Positions 1 through 12,247 of a DNA stretch of 64,000 nucleotides are shown here, one piece after another. The stretch comes from Puffinus mauretanicus (Eukaryota > Chordata > Aves > Procellariiformes > Procellariidae), in NCBI GenBank assembly GCA_023333565.1, contig JAJKFH010000611.1, positions 1 through 64,000 of the forward strand, written 5' to 3'. Made by a program: the position numbers and the translations under genes. The notes under the pieces are model-generated. The model saw nothing but the letters and a program-made list of their open reading frames with translations, ran no database searches and had not been told where the DNA came from. How positions within the stretch are numbered: the stretch's first letter is position 1; every line of letters begins with the position of its first letter.

Positions 1-556
1 GCAGAAAGAGCAGAGATTTTCTCCTAGAGATTTGCTAAGATACCTGAAGTTACACATTAGAGGCTAGATTTTTAAAAGTATTAGACATTTAAAGGTGCTG
101 AATTGAAAAGTGTTGGCTTTTAGTTCAAAACTATTAGATATTTCAGAATGGAATTTACTGGTTGGGTGCTTAATTTTTTTGGTCTGAAAAAGCAGGGTTT
201 CCAGAGAGTGAGCACTGTTCATGAAAACCTCATCTTGTTGAGAACTTGGTGCATTTATGTTTCATTAGAAAAAACAATTGTCTTCTCCTTGCATATATCC
301 TAGCACCATGAGATCCTGGTAAGATACTGAGAATCCTATTGAGAATTCTACTTCCAGTTTAAGAACATAACAGAAAACAGAAAATAAAACAAAATTATTT
401 TTTGCAAGTCACTGTATCGTGTTTCAGTGTCTTTTCCATAGATACATAAAAGAAGTGTCAGTAGATGAGTTTGTTGTGCTAGAAGACTGGAACTGTCATG
501 CAGTAAAACTCTATGACTTCTATGAGTATTACACACTTTCAGTACGAAGTCAAAAA

Positions 557-596
557 GTGTAATTCCACTGAAGTCTGCAGAGATATAAAAGGGGTC
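557..596. repeat. Possible ancient amniote palindromic repeat fragment
   Basis: A GTAATTCCACTGAAGTCTG stretch followed by a diverged mirror arm resembles the centre of the old palindromic repeats common in reptile and bird genomes, whose core reads like CTCCATTGAAGTCAATGGAG. Only about 40 bp are alignable by eye, so this is one of the weaker copies in the window. Confidence 0.35.
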
Positions 597-3500
597 AATA
601 CAGGCCAATAAAGAGCAGCACTTGTATTATCAACATATTATTTTAAATACTTGACTATGGTTAGTAGGAATCATAATTGATCAACATATCTGCAAATCAT
701 ATACTTTTATTTATGTGCTTAAATATGATGATAAGGGCATCTTTCATTATATTGAAAGAACTTAAGCACCTGAATTTGCAGATAGACTTTCAGTGTGATT
801 CATTTCCCCTCAGACTTCATTTAGGGGCGGTGAAAGACAGTTCCACAGCACATGCTATGGCTTTTAATGTGGATTATCATACAGTTTACATACCGATTAA
901 TTAAGAAGTAGGCAATTCTCACAGAAACTGTTCATTACCAAAACTCCCAGTGGCATTTATTTTCTTATAAAAGCAGACATGTATTGTTGAATTGAGCAAT
1001 TTTCTCACCTTTATAATTTAGTTTTCTGTTAAAAACCTGCATATCTAAGAGAAAGAATAACACTGTGCTTGGTATCCAGCTACTGGTGAAGCAGACTCTT
1101 GTCTGTGAAGACACTTGTTCATTATAGTATATTTAACTCCTGCCAGTGCCACACTGGAGTGAGAAAAAGTATTGTGATGCATTACAAACCTGGTATTCTC
1201 CAGAGCTTTGAGAAATGGAGTAATTAATACCATCATTGGTTTATACTGTCATAAAAGGAGCAGAAACAGACAGAGGCCCCACTGCAAGCAGTGAGCAAAG
1301 AATTGGCAGGACAAGAGTGTTTGAGAAGTAACTGGAACAGAGGCTTCTTTCTTTGGAGGGCAGACAAAGCAGTGGAAAATATTAGTGGTACCTGATGGAG
1401 TGGACCTGATGAGCTGAGCTGTTTTTCACAGAAAGGTAACAGAAAATATTTAGCCAGCAGCCTAACATCTTAGAAACCTGCTTCAGGATGAAGCAGGTCT
1501 GTAACTAATAAAGCCTATTTGGTCAGGTATGGCATGGAGAAAGAGGTGGACATAGCTAGCCTCCACTTACAACACAGGGAGACAGATAATAATGCTTTTG
1601 CTTTTCTATGTCTATAGCCAGTCCTCCAGGAAGCTTGACTAAAGGCTTCAGAAACCTCATATGTAGTTCTTGAAATCAGCCATTTTCTGAGGAAAATGAG
1701 TACCCTTCAGTAACCTATCAAATCATGTGTTGGCTAATTTTAGCTCACAAAAACACAGTCAGATGTGGCTAGCTGACAATTCTGTGGGTGATCAAAATGG
1801 TCACTTGATACAGAATTGACCATAACAGGCTTCCACCAGCCTTGGCTCAGTACATAAATTGTTGTGAAAAACGTTTCAGAGATGTTACTTCAGAACTGAC
1901 TACAGAGAACACGCCACAAAATGTGGCAAGTGAGACAACAGGTTACTCTAACCTGCACTAGAGACAATACAGATGAGATCAGAGCATTCAGCTACCCCAA
2001 AATACCTCAAATCCCTAGTTTCTGTGCCAAGCAAATCTCATCAGAAGCACAATACTGAACTGGAATCTGTATATCATTTTAAATACATCTATCGCTATTT
2101 TATAGCTTTAATTAAACATACTTAATCATAACTATAAGTCTCTGAGATCATAATAATAAAGTCAAAATCCAAGCCTTTGAATGGTAACTGATAGCTTTAA
2201 ATATAACATGCAAATAAAAATATTGGATATATTCAAATGCATCCCTGCAAGTCGTATCGCCTAAAAATGGGCTGTCTGAAACATATCCTCCATGCATATT
2301 GCTTGCATGGTCATTTTCTCAAAGTCAGGATAAAGGAGCCTCACAAAGATCAATACATCCAGGCTTATGGTATAAACCTTAAGACAACCCAATACAGTTA
2401 TCTTCATTTATGCATATACATGTTTAGAATTTTTGCTTTGAATTTTCTTGTTAAAATTCTAGTTGTACTTTTGATCTGAGAACACCTTTGTTATCTGACT
2501 AGATCCATTTTTGATCTCGTCACAGATTTGATGCTGGGAAAAGGTAGAATTATGCAGGGGACACATGGAGGTTAAGCAAAAAGAGAATCAGAAAAACAGC
2601 GTTAGCCTCTCACAATTCAGAGAATTCTCCATCTGGATTCTTAAGTACCAAAAGCATTTGGAAATTCAACAGCAATGATGGGGAAGGACACCAGTGAAAT
2701 CAAAATATGTTCCTGCTAGTTCATAAAGTCTTCTAGTCATGTATCAAGGGTGAAAAGACTAATCCATTATGTTAGTCATTCATTTAGAGGTAGGGAATAG
2801 GAAAAGATCCTCAGGGACTAGCAGACATTTTCTAGTAAGTGACTTGCTTCTCTTTAGTAAGTGTAGTCCCATAGGACACACATTTCTGAAGTCTCAACAC
2901 ATTTTCCCAAGTGCCAAGAAATGCAATAACAGAAAAGTCCTATATAATTCCTGTCCCCAAAGCTTAAAAAGAACAATTTAAATCCTTGCAGCCATGAAAG
3001 AACAAAACATGTAAAAAGGAAGTGTTTCTAACCAAGATATAAAAGGTTAAATGCAGGTTTTATTTAAAGATACATTGCATTTTAGAGGTTAGACTATAAA
3101 GAATGAAGTTTTTATTATGCCAGAAGGCCAAAACTCGAGACCATATGACCTTCTTCAGATTTGACATTCTGCCTGTTTGTGGAGAAGGCATAATGAGAAC
3201 TAATAAATGAACACTTTGCAGTTATATAGTAGTAGTCACCCAAGAAAATACAATATTTAGTTCTTTTTCATTTGTAGTGATTTACAGTTCTATGGGAATT
3301 TTTAAGTTGAAGAACTCTTTGAATGTCATGTGGACAGCTATGAAAAGCTCAATTAGAGGTGATGACAGAAGAATACAACAGAAAGACAAAGATTTCAGAT
3401 TCGTATTACTTCAAATCCTAATATCAAATCCTGAATTTTAGGAACCTAAAGAAATGCTAGAGTCTATTCACGTACTTTGTGGAATCAACTCTACCCGACT

Positions 3501-4479
3501 TCTAGGTTTAGCCTTGAATCAGCTTTCTCCTTCAAAAATTTTTTGGCAATTTCAAAAAAACAATGCAAGCAATTTTGCATAATGCAAAAATTAACACAAA
3601 ATAATTTTTAAAAGAGCAAAAATACTTTTTGTATCTGTTTGTTTCTCCCACTGAAGTTTGTAAAGATAATTTGACTTGTGGGTGAGTTGATTCAGTTGAA
3701 GATCTGGTTTCATATGAATGTATTCTTTTATTATTAGTTTCTGTCAGAGCCAGCCTACCCTGAGGGCAATTTGTCTAACTTCCTAGACTTTCTGTAAACC
3801 TGTATAATTGCCAGGGCTAAGCCTTTTTTTGAAAGGCATCTGTAAATATTACCCAAATTATTTTCTTTCATTTAAGTTAGTGTGACTGAGTATGTTGTGC
3901 AAGGTTTAAGTTGTTGGAACTTAATCATGTTGTCAGTGCTGCTACTCTGGTCTTATCTACAGCTGTTTGTAAATTTTACACTTCCCAAAGGTTTTATATT
4001 GAAATCCAATGATTTGGAGATTACCAAAAGATAACAGACGTCAGAATCTTGTCAAATTGTATCGTTTTTAGCTACCTAACTAGGACAATTCCAGACTTAA
4101 GAATTTCAGCCAGCACATCCAGAAATAAAACATATGGAAAAAGCAAAAGATGAATCTTCATGAGAATTTTTTGGTTTTCTAGTAAATTCTTGATGAACCT
4201 GTAAAATCAGCAGCAGCATCTATAATTGGAAGACCATTTCCAACAAGTGCAGCTTTTCTCTTTCTATATATCACATATTTACTATTCAACTTGAACCAGA
4301 TATTGGTACATTTATAGTGAATAATAACAGCTCTCCAGAACTACAGAGGATGCTTACTCCATATGAGGGTTGCATCTTTCTACTATTCCCAGCCCAGCAG
4401 TACTTCAGATTGCATCCAGCCTAATAGATCAATGTTTCCTTTACAGAATTGTGTTCTGGCAACAAAAAAAGGAGGGTTG

Positions 4480-4506
4480 GTTTGTTTGTTTGTTTGTTTG
4501 TTTTTT
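4480..4506 (+). repeat. (GTTT)n microsatellite
   Basis: Five GTTT units run directly into a T-run. It creates the LFVCLFVCLF-type peptide in a short overlapping open frame, which is therefore spurious. Confidence 0.9.
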
Positions 4507-7500
4507 AGTCCCTTGTGGTACAAGGGTATTTCTTGGCTAGAATAAGTGAGTATCCTACTGTGTTTTCATGACGATGTTTTATGCATGGCCAGAAAGTGCT
4601 GATAAAGCATTTCTATGCATTCAGAGGGGAAAAGCACTCAAAAATGTATTTCTATAGGTCTTTGAAAATGTATCATAATGGAATTTATTGTGGGTTTCAA
4701 CTATAACAAATAAGGGCAATGTTTGTTAAGTTTATCTTCCTTGCATCTAATTCACTCTTGAAACGCATGAAGGAGTTTAGTACTAATGAAAGAGATAGAT
4801 ATACTCTAGTTTTAAGCCCAGGTAAAGAGCAGGCAACTATCATACCATTGTTCATATTTCATAGCTTTTCCTGTTTGCATGTAACATTCCCGTTAATTTT
4901 CACATGTCCTTTTCCTGCGTAAAAACTGCCAGACAAGCCAATCTGTATCATAGCTTTGTGAAGTACAAACTTTCGGACCCAACAACATTGTCCTATTCCT
5001 GAAGGACCCAGCTTTCCATACCTGTGTCTTTAACATATTAGACCTCAAAAAACGCAACGCAATAAATACATTTTCAAGACGCCTTTTATGCATTATAACT
5101 TTGATGTTTTAATAAAATCAGATCCTTCCAAAGGACACAGCACTGTCAAATTCATATTTTCAAGCATTTATTATTTTATATCTTATACCTACATGCTCAG
5201 TTTCTGTTTTATTTACTAATTTATGTGTTTTGATTGGAACAAGAAGAATGATAAAGGAGAATAACACTGCAAATGTGTAAATATTCTTGAATAACTATTT
5301 GATTTAGAGCCAGATCTGTCTTCTTCACGTAACACTTCTTAGATAAAGGGATGAAAGACAGTGGTGAGTAGCCTGCAGTAGCCTGCTGCTGTTGGGAAAC
5401 CCAGTTTGAACTGATGGGTAAACAGAGAACCAAGAAACCTAATAGAGAGCAAAATGGTACCATTTTAGAGGTCTTCCTGCAGTTCCAAGTGAGACAGCAG
5501 CTTAAGCCCTCAAAGCAGAACAGTCATCACAACAACTGATGTGATGAACAGCATCCATGCTAATTGAAGGTGTGAGATGTAAACTAGATCTGTGCTATTG
5601 ATCTGAACAGTTGTCTGTACACCTAGTTTGCAAAGCAAATTTAAAATAGGACTAAATTTAGCTAGGATGCATGCTAGTTTCAGAGCCAAGTTATCACAGA
5701 CTCCCTCTGTCATCACTGGAGACAACTAGCTCCCCAAAAGGAAAAGTCCATCCAGACCTGAATCTGGAAGTGATTTTCACTTTTCACTGATGACAGAGAA
5801 AACTTGGAGAGTAGTTTCCTAAATTATAGACCTTCAAAGCGTTAATTACTAAGAATCCTAAATTGAAGAGGTTGGGGTTCAGAATCTAAACTCGACTTCT
5901 ATATGCTGAGTTGATTTTCAATGAAAAATAGAGGCTGTCTCCCATAAATGCATGTACCAATTCCTTTGTTGTTGTAACATTTGCAAACATCCCATGTTTT
6001 GTCTCCTGACATTTTTTGCTCCCTGTTCTAGGGACGGCAGAAAGATGTTATGCACTCTTCTTACACTGATGGAATTTTAGCATGGTGCATCTATTTGCGT
6101 TTATCTACATCAGATACAAGATACTTGCTATCCCATATGTCCATTCATCTGTATCTGGCTAAACCTACTGTAAATATAGTATTGCACTTACATCATTTAT
6201 GAGAAAGAATACTGAGTGCATAAATGTCACAAGGCCATCGTGGAAAAAATGTGTAAGAAGGGGGAAAAAAGGAAAAAAAAATTTCAAACAAAAACTTGAG
6301 GTTATTCTTGGAGTTACTGTAGAGTAGACTGTTCTCTGGAGAAACATTACAGCAAATAAATATTTCATGAAAGATGCTGAAAAGACAACACATCATACTG
6401 TGTTGAATAAATGCTATGAATAATGCCTGCTCTGCCTGAACGTCTCTCTATTGTCTGTTCACTGGTTCAGTGTTGCCTTCTGCAGCGAACAGCTTTACAG
6501 CACCACTTTTTCTACCTAAGGCAAAGATTCAGAGACACTTCTCAAAATAAAAGATTAGATATCAAAGTATGCATTGACCAGTCAATATCTTTACACATAT
6601 ATAGGCAACTATAATTAGCATACAATTTATTACATAATTTAGGAATGGATCTTTTCATCACTCTATTATAATTCAGCTTACTTATCATGTTTTTCAGGCA
6701 GAAGACGTCCATTAATGTTTCAAAGTTCATGAAAAAACAAATGTACGTGATCTCTCTGAAGCATGTATGAAGCACAAAAAGACTACACCTAATAAAAAAC
6801 AGTATATCAATTCAGAAGGCTATTCATCTTCCATGTTCATGATGTAAGACCTCAAGAATTGAATTTTTAATTGAAATGTGGATAAATTAAACTTATTTGG
6901 TAATGTATTTTAAGTAAATTATTGGGACAATGCATTTTTCAGTGAATAGCCTCAAAAAACAATGGAAAAATTCTATTTATTTATTCCATATTTTATATCA
7001 TCTATAAGATCTATTTAAAATTGAAATATAAGTAATTTATCAAATATATACTATTCTATAGTGTCTTTGGATTGCCAGTTCATGTTCACAAAAGCTTGTG
7101 TATAATTCACCATGTGAATAATGTAATTTTCTCTCATCTATTGTCAGTACTAGCACGTATTGTATATCTTTTAAAGTTGGTGCAATGTCATTGATTAAAA
7201 CTCAGTTTAAGGCAAATACTGGTCCATTGCATACAACTGCACAAAACAACTCCAGTGTTTTTTACTTCCTCAAACATTTTTAAGAATTCACTTCTAATTA
7301 GAAAAAAAATTCATTTTCAAAGGATGTTATGGTTAGAAACCTTTTCTTTAAATGCAAAATATGGAGGACTAATGAAGATGTAGATCCCATGTCAACAGAG
7401 ATTTAAAGAAGTAAGAAAATTAACTACCTGCTTCATTCTATCATCCACAAGGAATATTACTGCTGTATTCCAAAAGGAATTCCAAAACCTCCTGAAGTTC

Positions 7501-7931
7501 ATCACAATGAAATCATAGAGTTTTTTCATAAATGATAACAACACTTAAGAACTTTCCTCTAGCTATCAGATGTATGTGACAATAGTATAAAAGATTTGGC
7601 CACTACTAAGCAAAAATTTTAGAGAATGCAGACTGTAAAGGAAAAAATGAGATTACTAAATATTAAGTAGTATTTGGAGGAAACACCTTGGGATAATATC
7701 ATTAGAAAAATAAGCTTAAAAGAAAACTAAATAGGACAATCATGATTAAATAGAAAATAATTGGTTATATGAAGACTAATACAGCAAATTTAGTTTGATT
7801 AGGGCCAGAAGCATTGCATAAGATCTTTCTATAGGTAAGTTATTTGTATTCTTATTCTAGATATCTCTTTCTTCTTAAAACAAGCAATAAAAAATTCTGG
7901 TACTCTTGTAACCGCCCTTTGTTCATATATA

Positions 7932-8010
7932 TCAAAGCACTTTACAACACAGATCTTGATCATTTTGGTTTTTTTGACAAATGGGGGAGCAGAGGCAGGA
8001 GAAGATTATC
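7932..8010 (-). repeat. Possible MIR-like (CORE-SINE) relic
   Basis: The stretch CAAAGCACTTTACA, followed downstream by ACAAATGGGGGAGCAGAGGCAG, follows the order of the reverse complement of a MIR-type SINE: CAAAGCGCTTTACA first, then ACAGATGGGGAAACTGAGGCAC. The spacing is shortened relative to the consensus I remember. Such relics occur at low density in bird genomes. The alignment is by eye and diverged. Confidence 0.4.
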
Positions 8011-8214
8011 TGCTATCATAAAAATATTGTATTGATTCTCTCCAAAACCCTACCCAACCCAGTATATCCTGTGTCTGCAAGAAAAGAATAGTCAATAGAA
8101 AGAGTGTAATTGCATGTTTCTCTTGTTTTCAATAATTTCCATGAAACTTGAAGGCTGGTGAGAGAGGTAGAAGTAGAAACTAGGCTTACTGAATTCAGGT
8201 CCAGCCTATTGAAA

Positions 8215-8282
8215 CAATATACAGTTTATAAAGGAAGGAGCTAAAAGAGATTTGTTCGAGGTCAGGTAAGAAACCACTTTTA
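8215..8282 (-). repeat. Possible second MIR-like relic
   Basis: CAGTTTATAAAGGAAGGAGC, followed by AAAGAGATTTGTTCGAGGTC and AGGTAAGAAACCA, parallels the reverse complement of the MIR region reading CATTTTACAGATGAGGAAAC, then AGAGAGGTTAAGTGACTTG and CAAGGTCACA. It lies about 200 bp from the piece at 7932, so the two may be separate insertions or one split copy. Confidence 0.45.
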
Positions 8283-11200
8283 AAGAAGGCATACATGGAT
8301 TATTTCCTGAAGTAGGATACCCAGATTGTAAGCTCTTACACTGTCAATATGTTTTGACAATGTATTGATTTAAAAGAAATACGTAGAAAAGCTCTTATAT
8401 TTACATTTTTTTTCAATAGCCCTCTCACATATTTGGATTTTAGCATTCACTTTTATTAAGCATTAGTAATCATTTAGAATTCTAATTGCCCAAGACACTG
8501 CATCAAGCAAAATTCATTATTGTTAACTTTGGAAAGGAATGAGGTTTTTGTCAATGTCTCAACAAAATCCAAGAGCAGTTGCCTGCTCTAAGTTCAGACT
8601 GAGTGATAAATGTAAAAGGATATGGAAGAGCTCAGTCTTTAGAAATTTGACATAAAGAATAAGAAATAGACTCTATGTTTAACAGATTTAAGCAAAGAAT
8701 ACACAATTTATTCTTATATATAGAAAAGTGGGGGTTTTCCCTTAGGTAATTCAATGAACTGGACTAATGTTTCCCAAATGGATTCTATAACTAAAAAAGT
8801 CGTAGTTCGACTCAGGGTTCATTCTGACTCATGACACATTTGCAAATGATACCAAGCACTTCTCATCAAAATTTTGAAAAAAAAGTAAACAAAAGCAATG
8901 CATTGTCTTCCTTTTATGAGGAAACACTTATAATAGCCAAATTCAAGCAATAGCCACAGTCACGTACGAAAAGTGGTCACTAAGTCTCCACCTTGAAAAT
9001 GTGTGCAAGTCCCATTGATTCTTGGGGGCCAGTGTGGTTCTGACTGTAGTAGTGCTGCTGACACCCTGCGTAATAGTTTGCTGTGAGGAGACTTGGTGAT
9101 ATGGATCTGATTACTTTCAAGTCATTCCTTGCTGGGCATCTCTCCACAGTGCTTTAGCTGAAGCATAATAACCAGATTTAGGCTCAAAGCTGATTAGATA
9201 TTAGTGCATTTCTCTACCTGAACTAATAAGTCTTGACTCCCTTGATGGAGTCCCTGGCACAGGTACAGCCTCCCACTAGTGCAGTTGGAGTAGCTGATTT
9301 TACTGAGTATGGATAATAGAATGAGTCCCCAAACAAAACTCATTTTTGGAAAAGCAACATATACAGTTTATGGCATCCACTCATGGAACTGAAACAAAAA
9401 AAGTGGAACAATGTGACTCAGGTGACCCATTACAACAGCTTGAGTATGAGGTCACACATAATGAATATGCTGAATTTGTGAGTAACCCACTGGCTCAGTC
9501 TGGCTCATGCAGAATTTTTCATTGAAGAAATATAAACAGTGTGAGAGCATTTTATGTACAGGGCAAATAAAGCAAGCCAAGTATTGCCTAATAAATTATT
9601 TATTTTGAATTATTTGGCTTCTCTAGCACTAAACATTTGTAAGCAAGAAAAGGACTCAGTCATGGCTTGACAGAAGAAAAAAAATATTCTGCACATGGTG
9701 GAAAAAAAGTCAAACAATAAAAGCCCTGAGACAACACCCTCCCCCCCATTTCAATTCATAAGGAATCTTGAGAAGGCCTCTAAGAAAAAGCTTGAATTAA
9801 AACAGAGTACTATGGTTCCATAACACACAGTAAGAAATTAGCAGTTATTGCAGCAACTGTCAAGTCCATGATGCGTTTTGTACCTCTGAGAGCACTGTGT
9901 TAAAGCTGCAGAGAGGAAATACACATCTGGCCGATTTCTTCATGCTCAGCCTTTGGTTCCAGAATCTTTCTGACTTCTCAAAACTGAAAATTTAATTCAC
10001 TCCCCTGTCTTTGGGCTCCACACACACACTTAACTTAAATAGTATCTACATGGCATACTAGATTCGGACTTAATATTCAAGATTTCTGTTTCTGCCCCCA
10101 AAATGCTAAGCTTTCTGTCTTGCAAAGATTTTTCACAAGAGTTCTAATCTTTTATTCTTTGAGACACACATTATATGTGTGGATACAATGCAGATCCACA
10201 GATGGGGTCTGTAGAGTTGTTCTTAAAATACCATTACTCTTCGCAGCATGAAAAATACTCATCTAGACAAAAGAATGAGCCCAAATTTTGGATTTACTGC
10301 TTTAATCGCATATTGTTGTGGTATGTGGATAGCTGAGGCTTAGCACCTTTATCTATGTTAACTGCTTTCCACGACAACCCATCTTTTTATATTTATTTTT
10401 TCATCATGTTATATAACATTATAGAAAAACATTTACAATAAATATTTATTTAAACATTATTATTTAATATCATTTATGAGAAATATTGATATTTTCACAT
10501 AGACTTATTCTGACTTTTGGACCAAATATGAGACCTTCAAAGAAGTTTAAACCTCCAGACCCTAATCTTTATGACCTTCAACAAAAGTTGCAGAAAGCAT
10601 TAAAAGAAACTCTAAGCGGAAATGCAGTCACATCCTAACCGGTTTTCTCTAATCTAAATAAGTACTTCAGTACAAGACTTTCTTTGAAAGTCCATACAGT
10701 CTTGGCTATGGGGGGAAGCTGACTTTGCCATTATTATTCTGTAGTTATTCTGCAGTTTTTCTGAAATTTCTGAAGAGTTCCCTTGGAGGACAGATCAGGC
10801 CCACAACTCTAGAATAACATTTTAGGAAAATAATTAGGGATTTGGAGACACAGATAAGGGAAGATACGATTTCCTTTGGATTAAATTTCTGTTGCAGAGA
10901 AAATCCACTGGTAGAAAACTGGGTTTAAAAAAATGACACAGTATTTACTTTTGTATCTCTATGGGGGAGAGAATGAAGGATTTACCTTTTACTTCTTTCC
11001 TACTCAGGTGACTCCCAAAGGCCTCAAAGAAAATTTCCCCAACTCTAACTTGTGCTGAAAGAAAGTCATCCACCTACCAAAACAGCCGACTAAATATAAT
11101 CCAGCTGCTCAGATTTATCTAGAATGGCTTATATTCAAAACCTAAAAAAAAAGTCTAATTTCAGTGTAATTTTCAAATAAATTACACTATTTGGTTTTTT

Positions 11201-12022
11201 TTTTCCATAGCTAGACTTTATACCATTGAGTTACGAAGTAACTTCGAAACAGGGAGGTTACTTTGAGATTATAAGAATGGGATGGTGATTTCCATACTAT
11301 TTTATAATTTGCTTTAGCAAAATCTTTATAGTACAGCTGCAACATTAATCTTAGAGCTTCACATTTTCTACCACAGGCAGTTCTCAAAAAGAGAGATACA
11401 ATCAGGAAATAAAAATAAACATGCTAGCTAAAGGGTTGTTTATCCTATTGATTTTCTATTTAATCCCATAAAATGCCTCCCTTCCAACACTAGCAGCCTC
11501 TCAAAAGAAAGCTCAAAGTGATATTATCTAGTCCAAGGATATTTTGGCATAGGGCAGAAATAACTCCAAAGGTTAAAATTTGAGGAAATGTTAGTAATGT
11601 TGCTGCCCATCGCAGCTGAAACATTTAAAAAGAAAAGATCAACAAAGCAGGGATGTAACAAATGGGCTGGGAGACGACATGAGGAAAAGAAGAAACACAT
11701 GCAATTTTTTAAATGAGTAGAATCGTTTGCAAAAGTTTAATTAAGTTACAGAGAAAATGTGTCATGGGTATGTATTGATTTCAAATAAAAGTTTTCACAG
11801 GAAGAGATTATCAAACATTCTCCAGCCTGACATTAGGGTATTAAAAAAAATTTCAAAGATCTCCTCAGAACAGAACTAGCATTTGGTAGTCATCTTCCCT
11901 ATAATACTCGAAAGTCAGGACACCTTCCAAGTTCTTCTCTTCCTACTCCATCCAGCTTGTCAGTGATTGGTACTTCAGGGGTAAAAATGAAAGGAAATCA
12001 CTGAATACATAGGGTAAACCAC

Positions 12023-12039
12023 TTTTTTTTTAAAAAAAA
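12023..12039. repeat. T9A8 palindrome
   Basis: Nine T are followed directly by eight A. A near-identical T8A8 block occurs at 41470-41485. Such tracts are stiff and tend to exclude nucleosomes; no function is implied. Confidence 0.85.
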
Positions 12040-12232
12040 GAAGGGCAGTATGAAAACTGAAAGAAAAGGGAGTCTTGAATGATTGCTTGGATCTCCGAGT
12101 TCACTGTTGTTTGGAGCACTGACTCTAGGATAATGAAACTGCCTTCAGGATGTAAGTTGTAATGCACGGCCTTACGGAGCATATGGCTTCCCGTCTGGGC
12201 AACTCTGGGAGAGTGAGAGCAGTGATGTGCGT

Positions 12233-12247
12233 TGCCGTGTCACGGCA
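12233..12247. promoter_or_regulatory. 15-bp perfect palindrome in a CpG-bearing segment
   Basis: TGCCGTG-T-CACGGCA is a perfect inverted repeat with one central base. Around it (about 12160-12290) several CpGs occur within AT-rich, CpG-poor surroundings. Upstream at about 12207 is GGCAAC, the inverse of the GTTGCC that begins at 12231, so the segment carries RFX-type half-sites in inverted order. It may be a protein-binding element; that is inference. Confidence 0.3.

Larger units (their letters stand above)
1..7900. other. AT-rich unique DNA, no gene seen
   Basis: I see no coding exon here. The open frames are short (under about 80 codons), lie on both strands, show no codon bias and match no family I recognise. 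The only structured pieces are a probable ancient palindromic-repeat fragment near 557-596 and a GTTT microsatellite near 4480. The block could be intergenic or intronic; the sequence does not decide. Confidence 0.7.

Noticed and set aside
8998..9060. Another ancient palindromic repeat copy (AAGTCCCATTGATTCTTGGG)
   Set aside because: Only about 20 bp fit, the second arm is absent and the match could be chance.
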